The position numbers and the translations under genes were made by a program. A DNA stretch of 64,000 nt. Origin: Cellulophaga algicola DSM 14237 (GTDB taxonomy: Bacteria; Bacteroidota; Bacteroidia; Flavobacteriales; Flavobacteriaceae). The DNA lies in contig NC_014934.1 of assembly GCF_000186265.1 (NCBI RefSeq), positions 2,790,001-2,854,000 on the forward strand, read 5' to 3'. Each line of letters starts with the position of its first letter. The stretch's first letter is position 1. The notes under the pieces were generated by a model. It was not told where the DNA came from. It ran no database searches and saw nothing but the letters and a program-made list of their open reading frames with translations. Below are positions 8,927 through 17,283 of the stretch, piece by piece.

Positions 8927-10249
8927 ATGGAAGACCAAAAATTAAAAAATAAAAAAGTATTAGATCAAAATATATCTCGTAGAGGATTTATTACAAAAAC
9001 GGCATTAGCAGCAGGGGCAATTAGTATTTTACCTAGGCATGTATTTGGAAGAGGGTTTATAGCCCCTAGTGATAAAATGAATTTAGGATTTATTGGCTTG
9101 GGAAAACAAAGTCAAGGTCTTGCTAAAAATTTCATAGGGAATACTACGGCACAAGTCGTGGCCGCTAGTGATGTTTGGAGTACTAAGAACCAATGGTTCA
9201 AAGGGCACGTAGAAAAACTATATGCAGAAAAAAGAAATGTGTCTGCTTATAATGGTATCAGCACGTATCTAAATTACAAAGAGCTTTTAGAACGATCTGA
9301 TATTGACGGTGTAGTTATTGCCACGCCAGATCATTGGCATGCTATTCAGGCTATTGATGCCATGAAATCTGGTAAAGATGTCTATTGTGAGAAGCCTTTA
9401 ACGCATACTATAGAAGAAGGTATTGCCTTGGTAAAGACGACAAAAAAAACAGGTCAGATTTTACAAACAGGAAGTATGCAACGTTCTTGGGATTCTTTTA
9501 GAAAAGCATGTGAATTAATCAGAAATGGACATCTCGGAGACATTCAAAAAGTTTTAGTGAATGTAGGTGACCCTGCAGTTCCTTATAATTTAAAAGCAGA
9601 AGCAATGCCTTCTGAGGTTAATTGGAATAGTTGGTGCGGACCAGCGCCAATGCTTGCTTACAATCACCGATTAGCACCGTCTCGTAATGATGTAGATTTC
9701 TGGCCAGATTGGAGACTTTATGAAGAAGTGGGTGGTGGTATTCTTTGTGATTGGGGTGCGCATATGTTTGATATTGTACAATGGGCTTTAGATATGGATA
9801 GTTCTGGACCCGTTAAATACATACCACCTACAGATAGAAATGCAGTTCGTGGGTTAAAAATGTATTATGAAAATGGCATAGAAATGATCCATGAAGATTT
9901 CGGTAGAGGTTGGGGTGTTCGTTTTATTGGTTCTGAAGGTACTATGGACGTTAGCCGTAGTTATTTAGAGACTACTCCAGAAAATTTACTTACTGCAGAT
10001 TTATCTAATGCAAAGGTAAAGCTATATAACAGCAAAGGAAACCATTTGCAAGATTGGGTAAATGCAACAAAAACAAGAACACAACCTATTTGCGGTGTAG
10101 AAACAGGACATCGTTCTGCAACAGTATGCAACATTGCCAATATTGCCTATAATTTAGGTAGACCTTTGGAATGGGATCCTAAGAAAGAGAAATTTATGGG
10201 AGACTCAGACGCTAATAAAATGCGTGGTAGAAAAGAGCGTAAGTTTTAA
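8927..10249 (+). CDS. Tat-exported Gfo/Idh/MocA family oxidoreductase
   Basis: Predicted exported NAD(P)-binding sugar oxidoreductase, 440 residues. A twin-arginine signal is clear: S17-R-R-G-F followed by a hydrophobic stretch TALAAGAISILP. Next comes the Rossmann motif NLGFIGLGKQSQG (residues 52-64) and the family EKP motif (E155-K156-P157 in DVYCEKPLTH). The second half has the C-terminal alpha/beta domain with GGGILCDWGAHMFDIVQWAL. Tat export would carry the protein folded with bound cofactor, as known for Zymomonas glucose-fructose oxidoreductase. Some exported members of this superfamily are GH109 glycosidases using NAD, so a hydrolytic role is possible. It is a single-gene unit between the xylose terminator and its own terminator. 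The substrate is unknown. Confidence 0.85.
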   Translation: MEDQKLKNKKVLDQNISRRGFITKTALAAGAISILPRHVFGRGFIAPSDKMNLGFIGLGKQSQGLAKNFIGNTTAQVVAASDVWSTKNQWFKGHVEKLYAEKRNVSAYNGISTYLNYKELLERSDIDGVVIATPDHWHAIQAIDAMKSGKDVYCEKPLTHTIEEGIALVKTTKKTGQILQTGSMQRSWDSFRKACELIRNGHLGDIQKVLVNVGDPAVPYNLKAEAMPSEVNWNSWCGPAPMLAYNHRLAPSRNDVDFWPDWRLYEEVGGGILCDWGAHMFDIVQWALDMDSSGPVKYIPPTDRNAVRGLKMYYENGIEMIHEDFGRGWGVRFIGSEGTMDVSRSYLETTPENLLTADLSNAKVKLYNSKGNHLQDWVNATKTRTQPICGVETGHRSATVCNIANIAYNLGRPLEWDPKKEKFMGDSDANKMRGRKERKF

Positions 10250-10262
10250 TACGATATAACAA

Positions 10263-11132
10263 TTAGATATGCACCTGCTCTTTTCTAAAAAAAGCAGGTG
10301 TTTTCCCTGTATGCTTTTTAAATAGTCTAGAAAAGTAGGAGATGTTATCTAGCCCCACTTTTTCAGCAATCTCTTTTAAAGAGTCATTAGTGGTCAGTAA
10401 CAATAGTTGAGAGCGCTCTATTCTTTTTTCCTGAATAAATTTATTAGGACCAATGTTGTAGATCTGCTTAAACTGTTTAGAAAAATAATCGGGGCTATAA
10501 TTACAAAAGGTGGCAAGTTCATCAACAGTAATCGGTAAATGCAAATTATGGTTGATATAATTTAGTGTTTTTTGCATTCCAAAATTATTCACCTTTCGTT
10601 CATTTTGTACTTTGTAATTGGTAATAAATTTTGAAAATAGCACGGTAAGTAGGCCTTGTGTTTCTAGAAAATCTTTAGTATTTAAACTTTCATTTTGCTT
10701 TATGAAATCTAATAGTGTGGGTTTATTGTCATACGTTTTTGGATCACTATTTTTTATTTCACGCTTATTATTCAACTCCGTTAGCCGTTCAAAGTAAGTT
10801 AGCATATGAGGTGTTGCTTCTATTTCGTAAACAAAATCTTTTAGACTATAGATAGATACGCCATTGTTTACTTCTTCTAGAAAGCTTATATAATATTGTT
10901 CATGGTACTCTTCGCAAGAATATCTAGCATAAGCATAGCTAGGAACAATGTACATAAAGCCCGGTTTTAAGGTAAAAGTTTGATTATTGTGATACACTTT
11001 AGCGCTTCCTTTAGTGATATAATACATGCGGGTAAAAGGACTAATGACATTGTCAAAATTCCAGGAGCTATCAAGTTTAGCATAGCCAATATTTAATAAG
11101 GTTAAACGTAGGGATTGTAGAATTTCGATCAT
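10263..11132 (-). CDS. AraC-family transcriptional regulator
   Basis: Sugar-type AraC regulator of 289 residues. The N-terminal half is a cupin ligand-binding domain (about residues 5-110: ISPFTRMYYITKGSAKVYHNNQTFTLKPGFMYIVPSY). The C-terminal 100 residues hold two helix-turn-helix motifs (TVDELATFCNYSPDYFSKQFK and LKEIAEKVGLDNISYFSRLFK). The frame stays open upstream to 11363, but that would overlap the divergent gene at 11347 and add a non-homologous N-terminus. I therefore choose the ATG at 11132, which begins the cupin domain and leaves a 214-base divergent promoter region. It may control the adjacent exported redox/GH29 operon; that is inference. Confidence 0.85.
   Translation of the reverse strand: MIEILQSLRLTLLNIGYAKLDSSWNFDNVISPFTRMYYITKGSAKVYHNNQTFTLKPGFMYIVPSYAYARYSCEEYHEQYYISFLEEVNNGVSIYSLKDFVYEIEATPHMLTYFERLTELNNKREIKNSDPKTYDNKPTLLDFIKQNESLNTKDFLETQGLLTVLFSKFITNYKVQNERKVNNFGMQKTLNYINHNLHLPITVDELATFCNYSPDYFSKQFKQIYNIGPNKFIQEKRIERSQLLLLTTNDSLKEIAEKVGLDNISYFSRLFKKHTGKTPAFFRKEQVHI
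10272..10304 (+). terminator. Terminator of the oxidoreductase gene, embedded in the AraC coding end
   Basis: CACCTGCT (10272-10279) and AGCAGGTG (10293-10300) form a perfect 8-base stem, 13-base loop, followed by TTTT. It starts 22 bases after the oxidoreductase stop but lies inside the last codons of the convergent AraC gene (stop at 10263), so the same DNA is coding and terminator. Confidence 0.7.
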
Positions 11133-11346
11133 TTTAAATCTGTTTTTTGCGCTATTAGAACTGAATATGTCATCTTTTCTAATTACATGCAACTGCGTTA
11201 GTCCTGCTAAATTAAGAAAATATGAGCTGAAATACACTAGACAAAAAATGAACATGTCGGAAATGTGCATTTTATGAACTGTTTTGTTCAATCGTATGTT
11301 TCTTTTAAATTCTATTTTTGGTGAGTTACTTATTTTATAAATTTTT
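11133..11346. promoter_or_regulatory. Divergent intergenic region between the AraC gene and the PSD1 gene
   Basis: 214 bases without a gene once the AraC start is corrected. On the plus strand TATTTTTG (11313-11320) matches the -7 consensus TAnnTTTG, 26 bases before the ATG at 11347. The nearest TTTTG (11282-11286) is 26 bases further upstream, too far for a good -33 box. I saw no clear -7 for the AraC side. Operators for the AraC protein are expected here but I cannot identify them. Confidence 0.4.
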
Positions 11347-14300
11347 ATGATGAAAATTAGCAATTATATATTTTTTGGAATCTTGATAGCTTTCTTGGTA
11401 TCCTGTGGTGGTCCTGAGCTTCCTGAGATGGTCTCGTTAGAATATGAAAAGCTACCTGAGAAAGTCGATTTTAACCAGCATGTGAAGCCTATATTATCGG
11501 ATAAGTGCTATTTGTGTCACGGACCAGATAAAGGAAACATAAAAGGAGGCTTGCAGTTGCATGAAGCGGAGTTCGCTTATGGAGAATTAAGTGAAAGCCC
11601 CGGTAAATTTGCAATAACACCTGGTAATTTAAAGAAAAGTGAATTTTTTCATCGGATTATGTCTAGTGATCCAGATTTAATTATGCCAGCACCAAGTTCT
11701 CATTTAACACTTACAGATTATGAGAAAGCAGTATTGATAAAATGGATAGAGGGCGGAGCTGAATATAAAGAGCATTGGGCTTTCCTAAAGCCAGAGAAAT
11801 ATGAAATTCCTAAAGTTGATCATAAAGAATTAGTAGGTAATGAGATAGATAATTTTGTTTTGGCTAAATTAAAGGAAGTAAACTTGGTGCCTTCCAAAAA
11901 AGCAGACAAAGAAGTTTTATTGCGTAGAGCTTCATTTGATTTAACAGGATTACCACCTACTACAGAAGAAATAAATAATTTTTTAAACGATACCTCTTCT
12001 AATGCTTTTGAAAAACAATTAGACAGGCTTTTAGCTTCAAAACATTTTGGAGAGCAAATGACCTTAGATTGGATGGATGTATCCAGGTATGCAGACACCC
12101 ACGGGTATAGTAATGACAAATATAGAGACACGTCTCCTTGGAGAGATTGGGTGATTAATTCTTTTAATAAGAATATGCCTTATGATGATTTTATGACCTG
12201 GCAATTGGCTGGAGATTTATTTGAAAATGCGACCCGAGATCAAAAATTAGCGACCACTTTTAATCGGTTACATCCCCAGAATTTAGAAGGAGGTATTATC
12301 GATGAGGAGTTTAGATCTGAATATGTGGCCGATAGAACAGCTACGGTGAGTCAAGGTATGCTAGGCTTGTCCTATGCTTGTGCAAAATGTCATGACCATA
12401 AGTATGATCCTATATCTCAAAAAAATTATTATGAGATGTACAGTTTCTTTAATAACATAGATGAAACAGGGCTAATACCTTGGGATTTGGCCACTCCGGT
12501 GCCAGCTATGATGTTGCCTACTAAGGAGCAAGAAGGCGTCCTTGCGTATTTAGATGAAATTGTAAAAACTAGTGAGAAAAAACTAACAAAAACAATTACA
12601 ACAGAAAGCCAAAAAGCAGCGCAATGGCTGGCCAATGGTTCTTATAAAAATATTGCCACAAATGTGAAGCCAGATGGTTTAGTAGCGGCATTTAATTTTG
12701 ACGACCAAAGACTTGTAAATGCTATTGGTGGTAATGGCAAGAACAAGGTTCAAATGCGTCAAGAGTTTGTGGAAAATGAAAAGGCCGTTTACAAGCAAGG
12801 TATCTCAGGAAAGGGACTAGCTATGGATGGTGATACTTGGCTGGACTTAGACAAAATTGGAATTTTTAAAAGAAACCAACCTTTTAGTATTTCTATACAA
12901 GTTTTTATCCCTGAGAAAATTACGGATGGTGTCATTTTTCATAAGATGAATAGTTCTGAACTGCACAGTTTTAGAGGATATCACTTGAAAATAAAAGAAA
13001 ATAAGATTGAAGCCTTATTGGCACATGTATATCCAGATAATGCAATTGTTATTGAATCTTTAAATGATGTACCTAAAGAAAAGTGGGTGCAGTTAACCAT
13101 GACGTATGATGGTTCTAGCAAAGCGAATGGGATACATATTTATCAAGACGGTGAGCAATTGAAAACCAAGATGAAGTTTGATAATCTTTATAAGGATATC
13201 GTCTTTAATGGTTTACAACTATATGGAAAAGAAAGTCCAAAATTAGAGCCCGGCTTACGAGTTGGAGCTATTTGGAGGGATAAAGGTATCGGTGGTGCTG
13301 TAGTAGATAATTTGTTGGTTTTTGATAAAGAAATTTCTCCAATTGAGGTCTTACAAATTAGCACCTCAGATAAATTAAAAAAACTACAGAAAAAACCATA
13401 TTCTAGTTTAAGTGCGCTAGAAAAGCAACAATTAACCCAGTATTTTTTAAATACAAAATCTCAGGAATATGTATCAGTCTTAAAAGACATAGAACATAAA
13501 AGAGAGGCTTTGGTAGATAGCACAGAAGGGATCAAGCAGATTATGGTCATGAAGGAGAGTAAACATAACAGGCAGTCTTATATTTTAGATCGTGGAAACT
13601 ATGACTCACCTACAGATTCTGTTTTTCCTAATGTGCCAGAAGATATTTTTGCTTGGAAAAAAGAATGGCCTAAGAATAGGCTAGGCTTGGCTCATTGGAT
13701 TACCGATAAAGACAATCCGCTAACGGCTAGAGTTACCGTAAATAGGTATTGGCAAAATCTCTTTGGAAATGGTCTTGTGGTTAGTTCAGAAGATTTTGGA
13801 AATCAAGGTAATTTGCCTACGCATCCTAAATTGTTAGATTGGTTGGCAATTCGTTTTGTAGACTCTGGTTGGGATGTTAAAGCGTTGCTTAAAACTATAA
13901 TGATGTCTCATACCTATCAGCAAAGTTCTGTTATTAGTGAAGAAGTTTTAGCTGCCGATGGAGATAATAAATGGCTCTCTCGTGGCCCATCAACAAGACT
14001 TTCTGGTGAAATGCTTCGTGATAATGCCCTATATGCTTCTGGATTATTAAATGAAAAAATAGGAGGAGAGAGTGTTAAGCCATACCAGCCAGAAGGTTTA
14101 TGGGAGGTAAATGGAGATACTTATGTGCAAGATGGTGTAGAAGGCTTGTATAGAAGGAGTATGTATACCATTTGGAAAAGAACAATTCCGAATCCTACTA
14201 TAGCCACTTTTGATGCTCCAACAAGAGACTTGTGTTCTTCTAGGAGGCAGAAAACGAATACACCGTTACAAGCTTTGGTAATTCTTAATGACCCTACCTA

Positions 14301-14601
14301 TATAGAGGCTTCAAGAGTCCTAGGTAAGCTAATGGCAGAGGAAAAAGATATTGATTCAGGAATTAGATTAGCTTTTATAAAATTAACAGGTAGAAGTGCA
14401 ACGAATAAGGAATTAAGCTTATTAAGGAAATTACAAAAATCTGAATATGAGAAGTTTACTACTAACTTATCTAAAACGGTAGGATGGTTAAATTCAGGTG
14501 CATTTAAATTAACTGAAACCGATAACAAAGCCTTAATAGCAGCAAATGCCGTAGTCGCAAGTACGATAATGAATGCGGATGCTACAATTACAAAAAGATA
14601 A
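11347..14601 (+). CDS. PSD1-type exported protein (heme c, DUF1549, LamG, DUF1553)
   Basis: Large lipoprotein of 1084 residues (lipobox LVSC, Cys20). In order: a planctomycete-type cytochrome c domain with heme motif C54-YL-C57-H58 and a possible distal Met in LIMPAPSS; a DUF1549 domain (LLRRASFDLTGLPPTTEE) holding a second C345-AK-C348-H349; a LamG/concanavalin-like insert (about 440-680, DGLVAAFNFDDQ to GAVVDNLLVFDKE); and a DUF1553 C-terminal domain (NRLGLAHWITDKDNPLTARVTVNRYWQNLFG). The family abounds in Planctomycetes and in some marine Bacteroidota, and its biochemical role is unknown. Two heme motifs suggest electron transfer. First gene of the operon running to 20191; DUF1501 follows 27 bases later, the usual genomic partner. 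Confidence 0.85.
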   Translation: MMKISNYIFFGILIAFLVSCGGPELPEMVSLEYEKLPEKVDFNQHVKPILSDKCYLCHGPDKGNIKGGLQLHEAEFAYGELSESPGKFAITPGNLKKSEFFHRIMSSDPDLIMPAPSSHLTLTDYEKAVLIKWIEGGAEYKEHWAFLKPEKYEIPKVDHKELVGNEIDNFVLAKLKEVNLVPSKKADKEVLLRRASFDLTGLPPTTEEINNFLNDTSSNAFEKQLDRLLASKHFGEQMTLDWMDVSRYADTHGYSNDKYRDTSPWRDWVINSFNKNMPYDDFMTWQLAGDLFENATRDQKLATTFNRLHPQNLEGGIIDEEFRSEYVADRTATVSQGMLGLSYACAKCHDHKYDPISQKNYYEMYSFFNNIDETGLIPWDLATPVPAMMLPTKEQEGVLAYLDEIVKTSEKKLTKTITTESQKAAQWLANGSYKNIATNVKPDGLVAAFNFDDQRLVNAIGGNGKNKVQMRQEFVENEKAVYKQGISGKGLAMDGDTWLDLDKIGIFKRNQPFSISIQVFIPEKITDGVIFHKMNSSELHSFRGYHLKIKENKIEALLAHVYPDNAIVIESLNDVPKEKWVQLTMTYDGSSKANGIHIYQDGEQLKTKMKFDNLYKDIVFNGLQLYGKESPKLEPGLRVGAIWRDKGIGGAVVDNLLVFDKEISPIEVLQISTSDKLKKLQKKPYSSLSALEKQQLTQYFLNTKSQEYVSVLKDIEHKREALVDSTEGIKQIMVMKESKHNRQSYILDRGNYDSPTDSVFPNVPEDIFAWKKEWPKNRLGLAHWITDKDNPLTARVTVNRYWQNLFGNGLVVSSEDFGNQGNLPTHPKLLDWLAIRFVDSGWDVKALLKTIMMSHTYQQSSVISEEVLAADGDNKWLSRGPSTRLSGEMLRDNALYASGLLNEKIGGESVKPYQPEGLWEVNGDTYVQDGVEGLYRRSMYTIWKRTIPNPTIATFDAPTRDLCSSRRQKTNTPLQALVILNDPTYIEASRVLGKLMAEEKDIDSGIRLAFIKLTGRSATNKELSLLRKLQKSEYEKFTTNLSKTVGWLNSGAFKLTETDNKALIAANAVVASTIMNADATITKR

Positions 14602-14628
14602 ATTATAAACCTTATACTATCAAAAACT

Positions 14629-16143
14629 ATGTGTACTAATCATCACCATAAATTAGGGTCAGATAATAAAGATTTACAAGAAATAGAAAAACAAGTAGAC
14701 CGTAGAGCATTTTTAAAGAAAACGTCTTTAGGACTTGGTGCTTTGGCATTAGGGAGTCTTTTAGGAGCCGATAAAATGTTCGCGGGTATCGGAAAAGATA
14801 GCTCTCCAGAGGATATTTTGAAATCCTATAATAAAAATAGATTGGGATTACCGCACCATTTGCCTAAAGCAAAGAGAATTATTTATTTATTTCAAAGTGG
14901 TGGCCCTTCACAGATGGATTTGTTTGATTACAAGCCAAAATTGACGGACATGTTTGGAAAAGAATTACCAGATTCGGTTATGAGTGGTCAAAGATTAACA
15001 GGGATGAGTGGGAACCAAAGTACCTTGCCTATAGCGCCCTCTACATTTAATTTTAAGCAATATGGAGAATCTAGGGCTTGGGTGAGTGATGCTATGCCTT
15101 ATTTATCAGAAGTGGTAGATGATTTGTGTTTTATTAAAGGAATGCAAACAGATCAAATAAACCATACTCCGGCTATTACCTTTATGCAAACGGGTAATCA
15201 GTTGCCAGGAAGACCTTCTATTGGTTCTTGGTTGAGTTATGGATTGGGTTCGGACAATGAAAACTTACCTACATTTATTACGCTGGTTTCTAAAAATGGA
15301 AAAGGGCAACCTTTAAAAGCTAGTCTATGGGGTAATGGTTTTTTACCCACAGAACATCAAGGAGTACAATTTAGATCAGGTAAAGATCCAGTATTGTATT
15401 TAAGTGATCCTGAAAATTATGATGGCCAGGATCGTAGAGATATGTTAGATTATCTAGGTGACTTGAATGATTTACAAAAAGATGCCTATGGAGATCCTGA
15501 AATTCAGGCTAGAATGTCGCAATATGAAATGGCCTTTAAAATGCAAACTTCAGTACCTGAAGTTTCAGACTTATCAGATGAGTCAGACAGTACTTTTGAG
15601 ATGTACGGTAAAGATAGTAGGGATCCAGGAACTTATGCAGCCAATTGTTTAATGGCTAGAAAGCTATTAGAAAAAGGCGTAAAATTTGTACAATTATACC
15701 ACCAAGGATGGGATCAACATAACTATTGTCCGGGAGGTGTTAAGAGTCAATCACAAAAAACAGATCAACCTACAGCAGCTTTGATAAAAGATCTAAAACA
15801 ACGAGGTATGTTAGATGATACTTTAGTGGTTTGGGGTGGTGAGTTTGGTAGAACAGTATATTCGCAAGGACAGTTAACCAAAGAAAATTACGGAAGAGAT
15901 CATCATCCAAAAGCATTTACGATGTGGATGGCAGGAGCAGGTGTTAAGCCTGGGTTTAGCTATGGCGAGACAGATGATTTTAGTTACAATGTCGTTAAAG
16001 ATCCAGTACACGTACATGATTTTCATGCAACCTTACTTCATTTATTTGGGGTAGATCATGAACGTTTAACCTTCAAGCATCAAGGAAGACGTTATCGTCT
16101 AACAGATGTGCACGGAAATGTAGTTAAAAGTTTACTTACCTAA
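14629..16143 (+). CDS. DUF1501 protein, Tat-exported, alkaline-phosphatase/sulfatase-like fold
   Basis: 504 residues with a twin-arginine signal (D24-R-R-A-F, then GLGALALGSLLGA). The body is DUF1501, distantly related to the alkaline phosphatase/sulfatase superfamily: 'IIYLFQSGGPSQMDLFDYKP' at the start, 'FVQLYHQGWDQHNYC' in the middle, 'LVVWGGEFGRTVYSQG' and a final 'DHHPKAFTMWMAGAGVKPG' and 'HDFHATLLHLFG'. His and Asp clusters in these blocks could bind metal, but there is no sulfatase C-x-P-x-R. DUF1501 genes almost always travel with PSD1 genes, as here. Molecular function unknown. Confidence 0.85.
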   Translation: MCTNHHHKLGSDNKDLQEIEKQVDRRAFLKKTSLGLGALALGSLLGADKMFAGIGKDSSPEDILKSYNKNRLGLPHHLPKAKRIIYLFQSGGPSQMDLFDYKPKLTDMFGKELPDSVMSGQRLTGMSGNQSTLPIAPSTFNFKQYGESRAWVSDAMPYLSEVVDDLCFIKGMQTDQINHTPAITFMQTGNQLPGRPSIGSWLSYGLGSDNENLPTFITLVSKNGKGQPLKASLWGNGFLPTEHQGVQFRSGKDPVLYLSDPENYDGQDRRDMLDYLGDLNDLQKDAYGDPEIQARMSQYEMAFKMQTSVPEVSDLSDESDSTFEMYGKDSRDPGTYAANCLMARKLLEKGVKFVQLYHQGWDQHNYCPGGVKSQSQKTDQPTAALIKDLKQRGMLDDTLVVWGGEFGRTVYSQGQLTKENYGRDHHPKAFTMWMAGAGVKPGFSYGETDDFSYNVVKDPVHVHDFHATLLHLFGVDHERLTFKHQGRRYRLTDVHGNVVKSLLT

Positions 16144-16155
16144 AAAACCATTTAC

Positions 16156-17262
16156 ATGTCAACCAGAAGAAATTTCATAAAAAAAACCACAGCGGCAACG
16201 GCAGCATTAGCGGCTGTACCGTCATTCGGATTTACCATATTAAAAAATAATAAGCCAGAAGAAACTATTTTAGGTCATGGCGATTACCAATATAAAGTGC
16301 ATAATGATTGGGCACAAATAAGTTCAGTAAGAACACCTTTACTTAACTGCCATGAAATGCAAATGGATAGTAAAGGGCTATTAATTATGATCGGGGATCA
16401 CCCTCAAAATAATGTTCTGATTTTTGATAAGTCAGGTAAGCTCTTAGATTATTGGGGAACCGCATATCCAGGAGGGCATGGATTAACTATTTCTAATGAA
16501 GGTGGGGAAGACTTTTTGTTTCTTGCAGATTCTGGATGGTATTTAAATAAAACAGGGCAGTGGATTAAGCATAATGGAAGAATTTCTAAAACGACTACAG
16601 ATGGAAAGGTTCTTTTTGATATTGGACACCCACAAACAATAGGAGTGTATGAATCAGGATTAAATTTTTGTCCTACAGAAGTTGCTATAGGACCTAATGG
16701 AGATATCTATGTGGCAGATGGCTATGGTCAAGATTTTATTTTACAATATTCATATAAAGGTGAGTTTATACGTAAATGGGGTGGTCATGACAATGAAGAT
16801 GTTAATTATAATTTGCAGAATGCACATGGTGTAGCCATAGATTATAGAGATAAAAATAACCCCTTGGTAGTATGTACTTCAAGAAATGAGCAATCTTTTA
16901 AGTGGTTTACTTTAGACGGTATCTATGTTAAGACCTTATTCTTACCAAACATGCAAGTGTGTAGACCTGTTTTTGATGATGTTAATTTATACTCAGGTGT
17001 GTGTTGGTCTCAGCCAAAAGAAGGGAAAACAAACTGGAAAGACCATACCGGTTTTGTTACCATTCTAGAAGGTGATACGGTTGTTTCCAATCCGGGAGGG
17101 ACAGCACCAGACTATAAAAAAGGAACACTTCAGAAATCATATCAATTAGAAAACAAGCCCATTTTACATGGTCATGATGTTTGTGTAGATGAGGATAAAA
17201 ATTTATATATCTGCCAGTGGAATGCCAATAAAACAGCACCGATCAAATTAGAACGCGTTTAA
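16156..17262 (+). CDS. NHL-repeat beta-propeller protein, Tat-exported
   Basis: 368 residues. A twin-arginine signal is at the very start (T3-R-R-N-F, then AATAALAAVPSFGF). The rest is a series of NHL/6-bladed-propeller repeats, e.g. 'NNVLIFDKSGKLLDYWG', 'PTEVAIGPNGDIYVADGYGQDFILQYSYKGEFIRKWG', 'NAHGVAIDYRDKNNPLVV'. This resembles the lyase/NHL family related to peptidyl-alpha-hydroxyglycine amidating lyase, although catalytic metal ligands cannot be assigned by eye. It starts 12 bases after the DUF1501 gene. The Tat route suggests a folded, perhaps cofactor-carrying, periplasmic protein. Substrate unknown. Confidence 0.8.
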   Translation: MSTRRNFIKKTTAATAALAAVPSFGFTILKNNKPEETILGHGDYQYKVHNDWAQISSVRTPLLNCHEMQMDSKGLLIMIGDHPQNNVLIFDKSGKLLDYWGTAYPGGHGLTISNEGGEDFLFLADSGWYLNKTGQWIKHNGRISKTTTDGKVLFDIGHPQTIGVYESGLNFCPTEVAIGPNGDIYVADGYGQDFILQYSYKGEFIRKWGGHDNEDVNYNLQNAHGVAIDYRDKNNPLVVCTSRNEQSFKWFTLDGIYVKTLFLPNMQVCRPVFDDVNLYSGVCWSQPKEGKTNWKDHTGFVTILEGDTVVSNPGGTAPDYKKGTLQKSYQLENKPILHGHDVCVDEDKNLYICQWNANKTAPIKLERV

Positions 17263-17283
17263 AAGTATTAAGAAGTTAGTGTT

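Noticed and set aside
11133-11363. Upstream extension of the AraC frame
   Set aside because: It would overlap the divergent PSD1 start and adds a hydrophobic segment unlike AraC proteins; the cupin domain starts at 11132.
14629-16143. DUF1501 protein as an eighth sulfatase
   Set aside because: It shares the distant fold but has no C-x-[PA]-x-R maturation motif.
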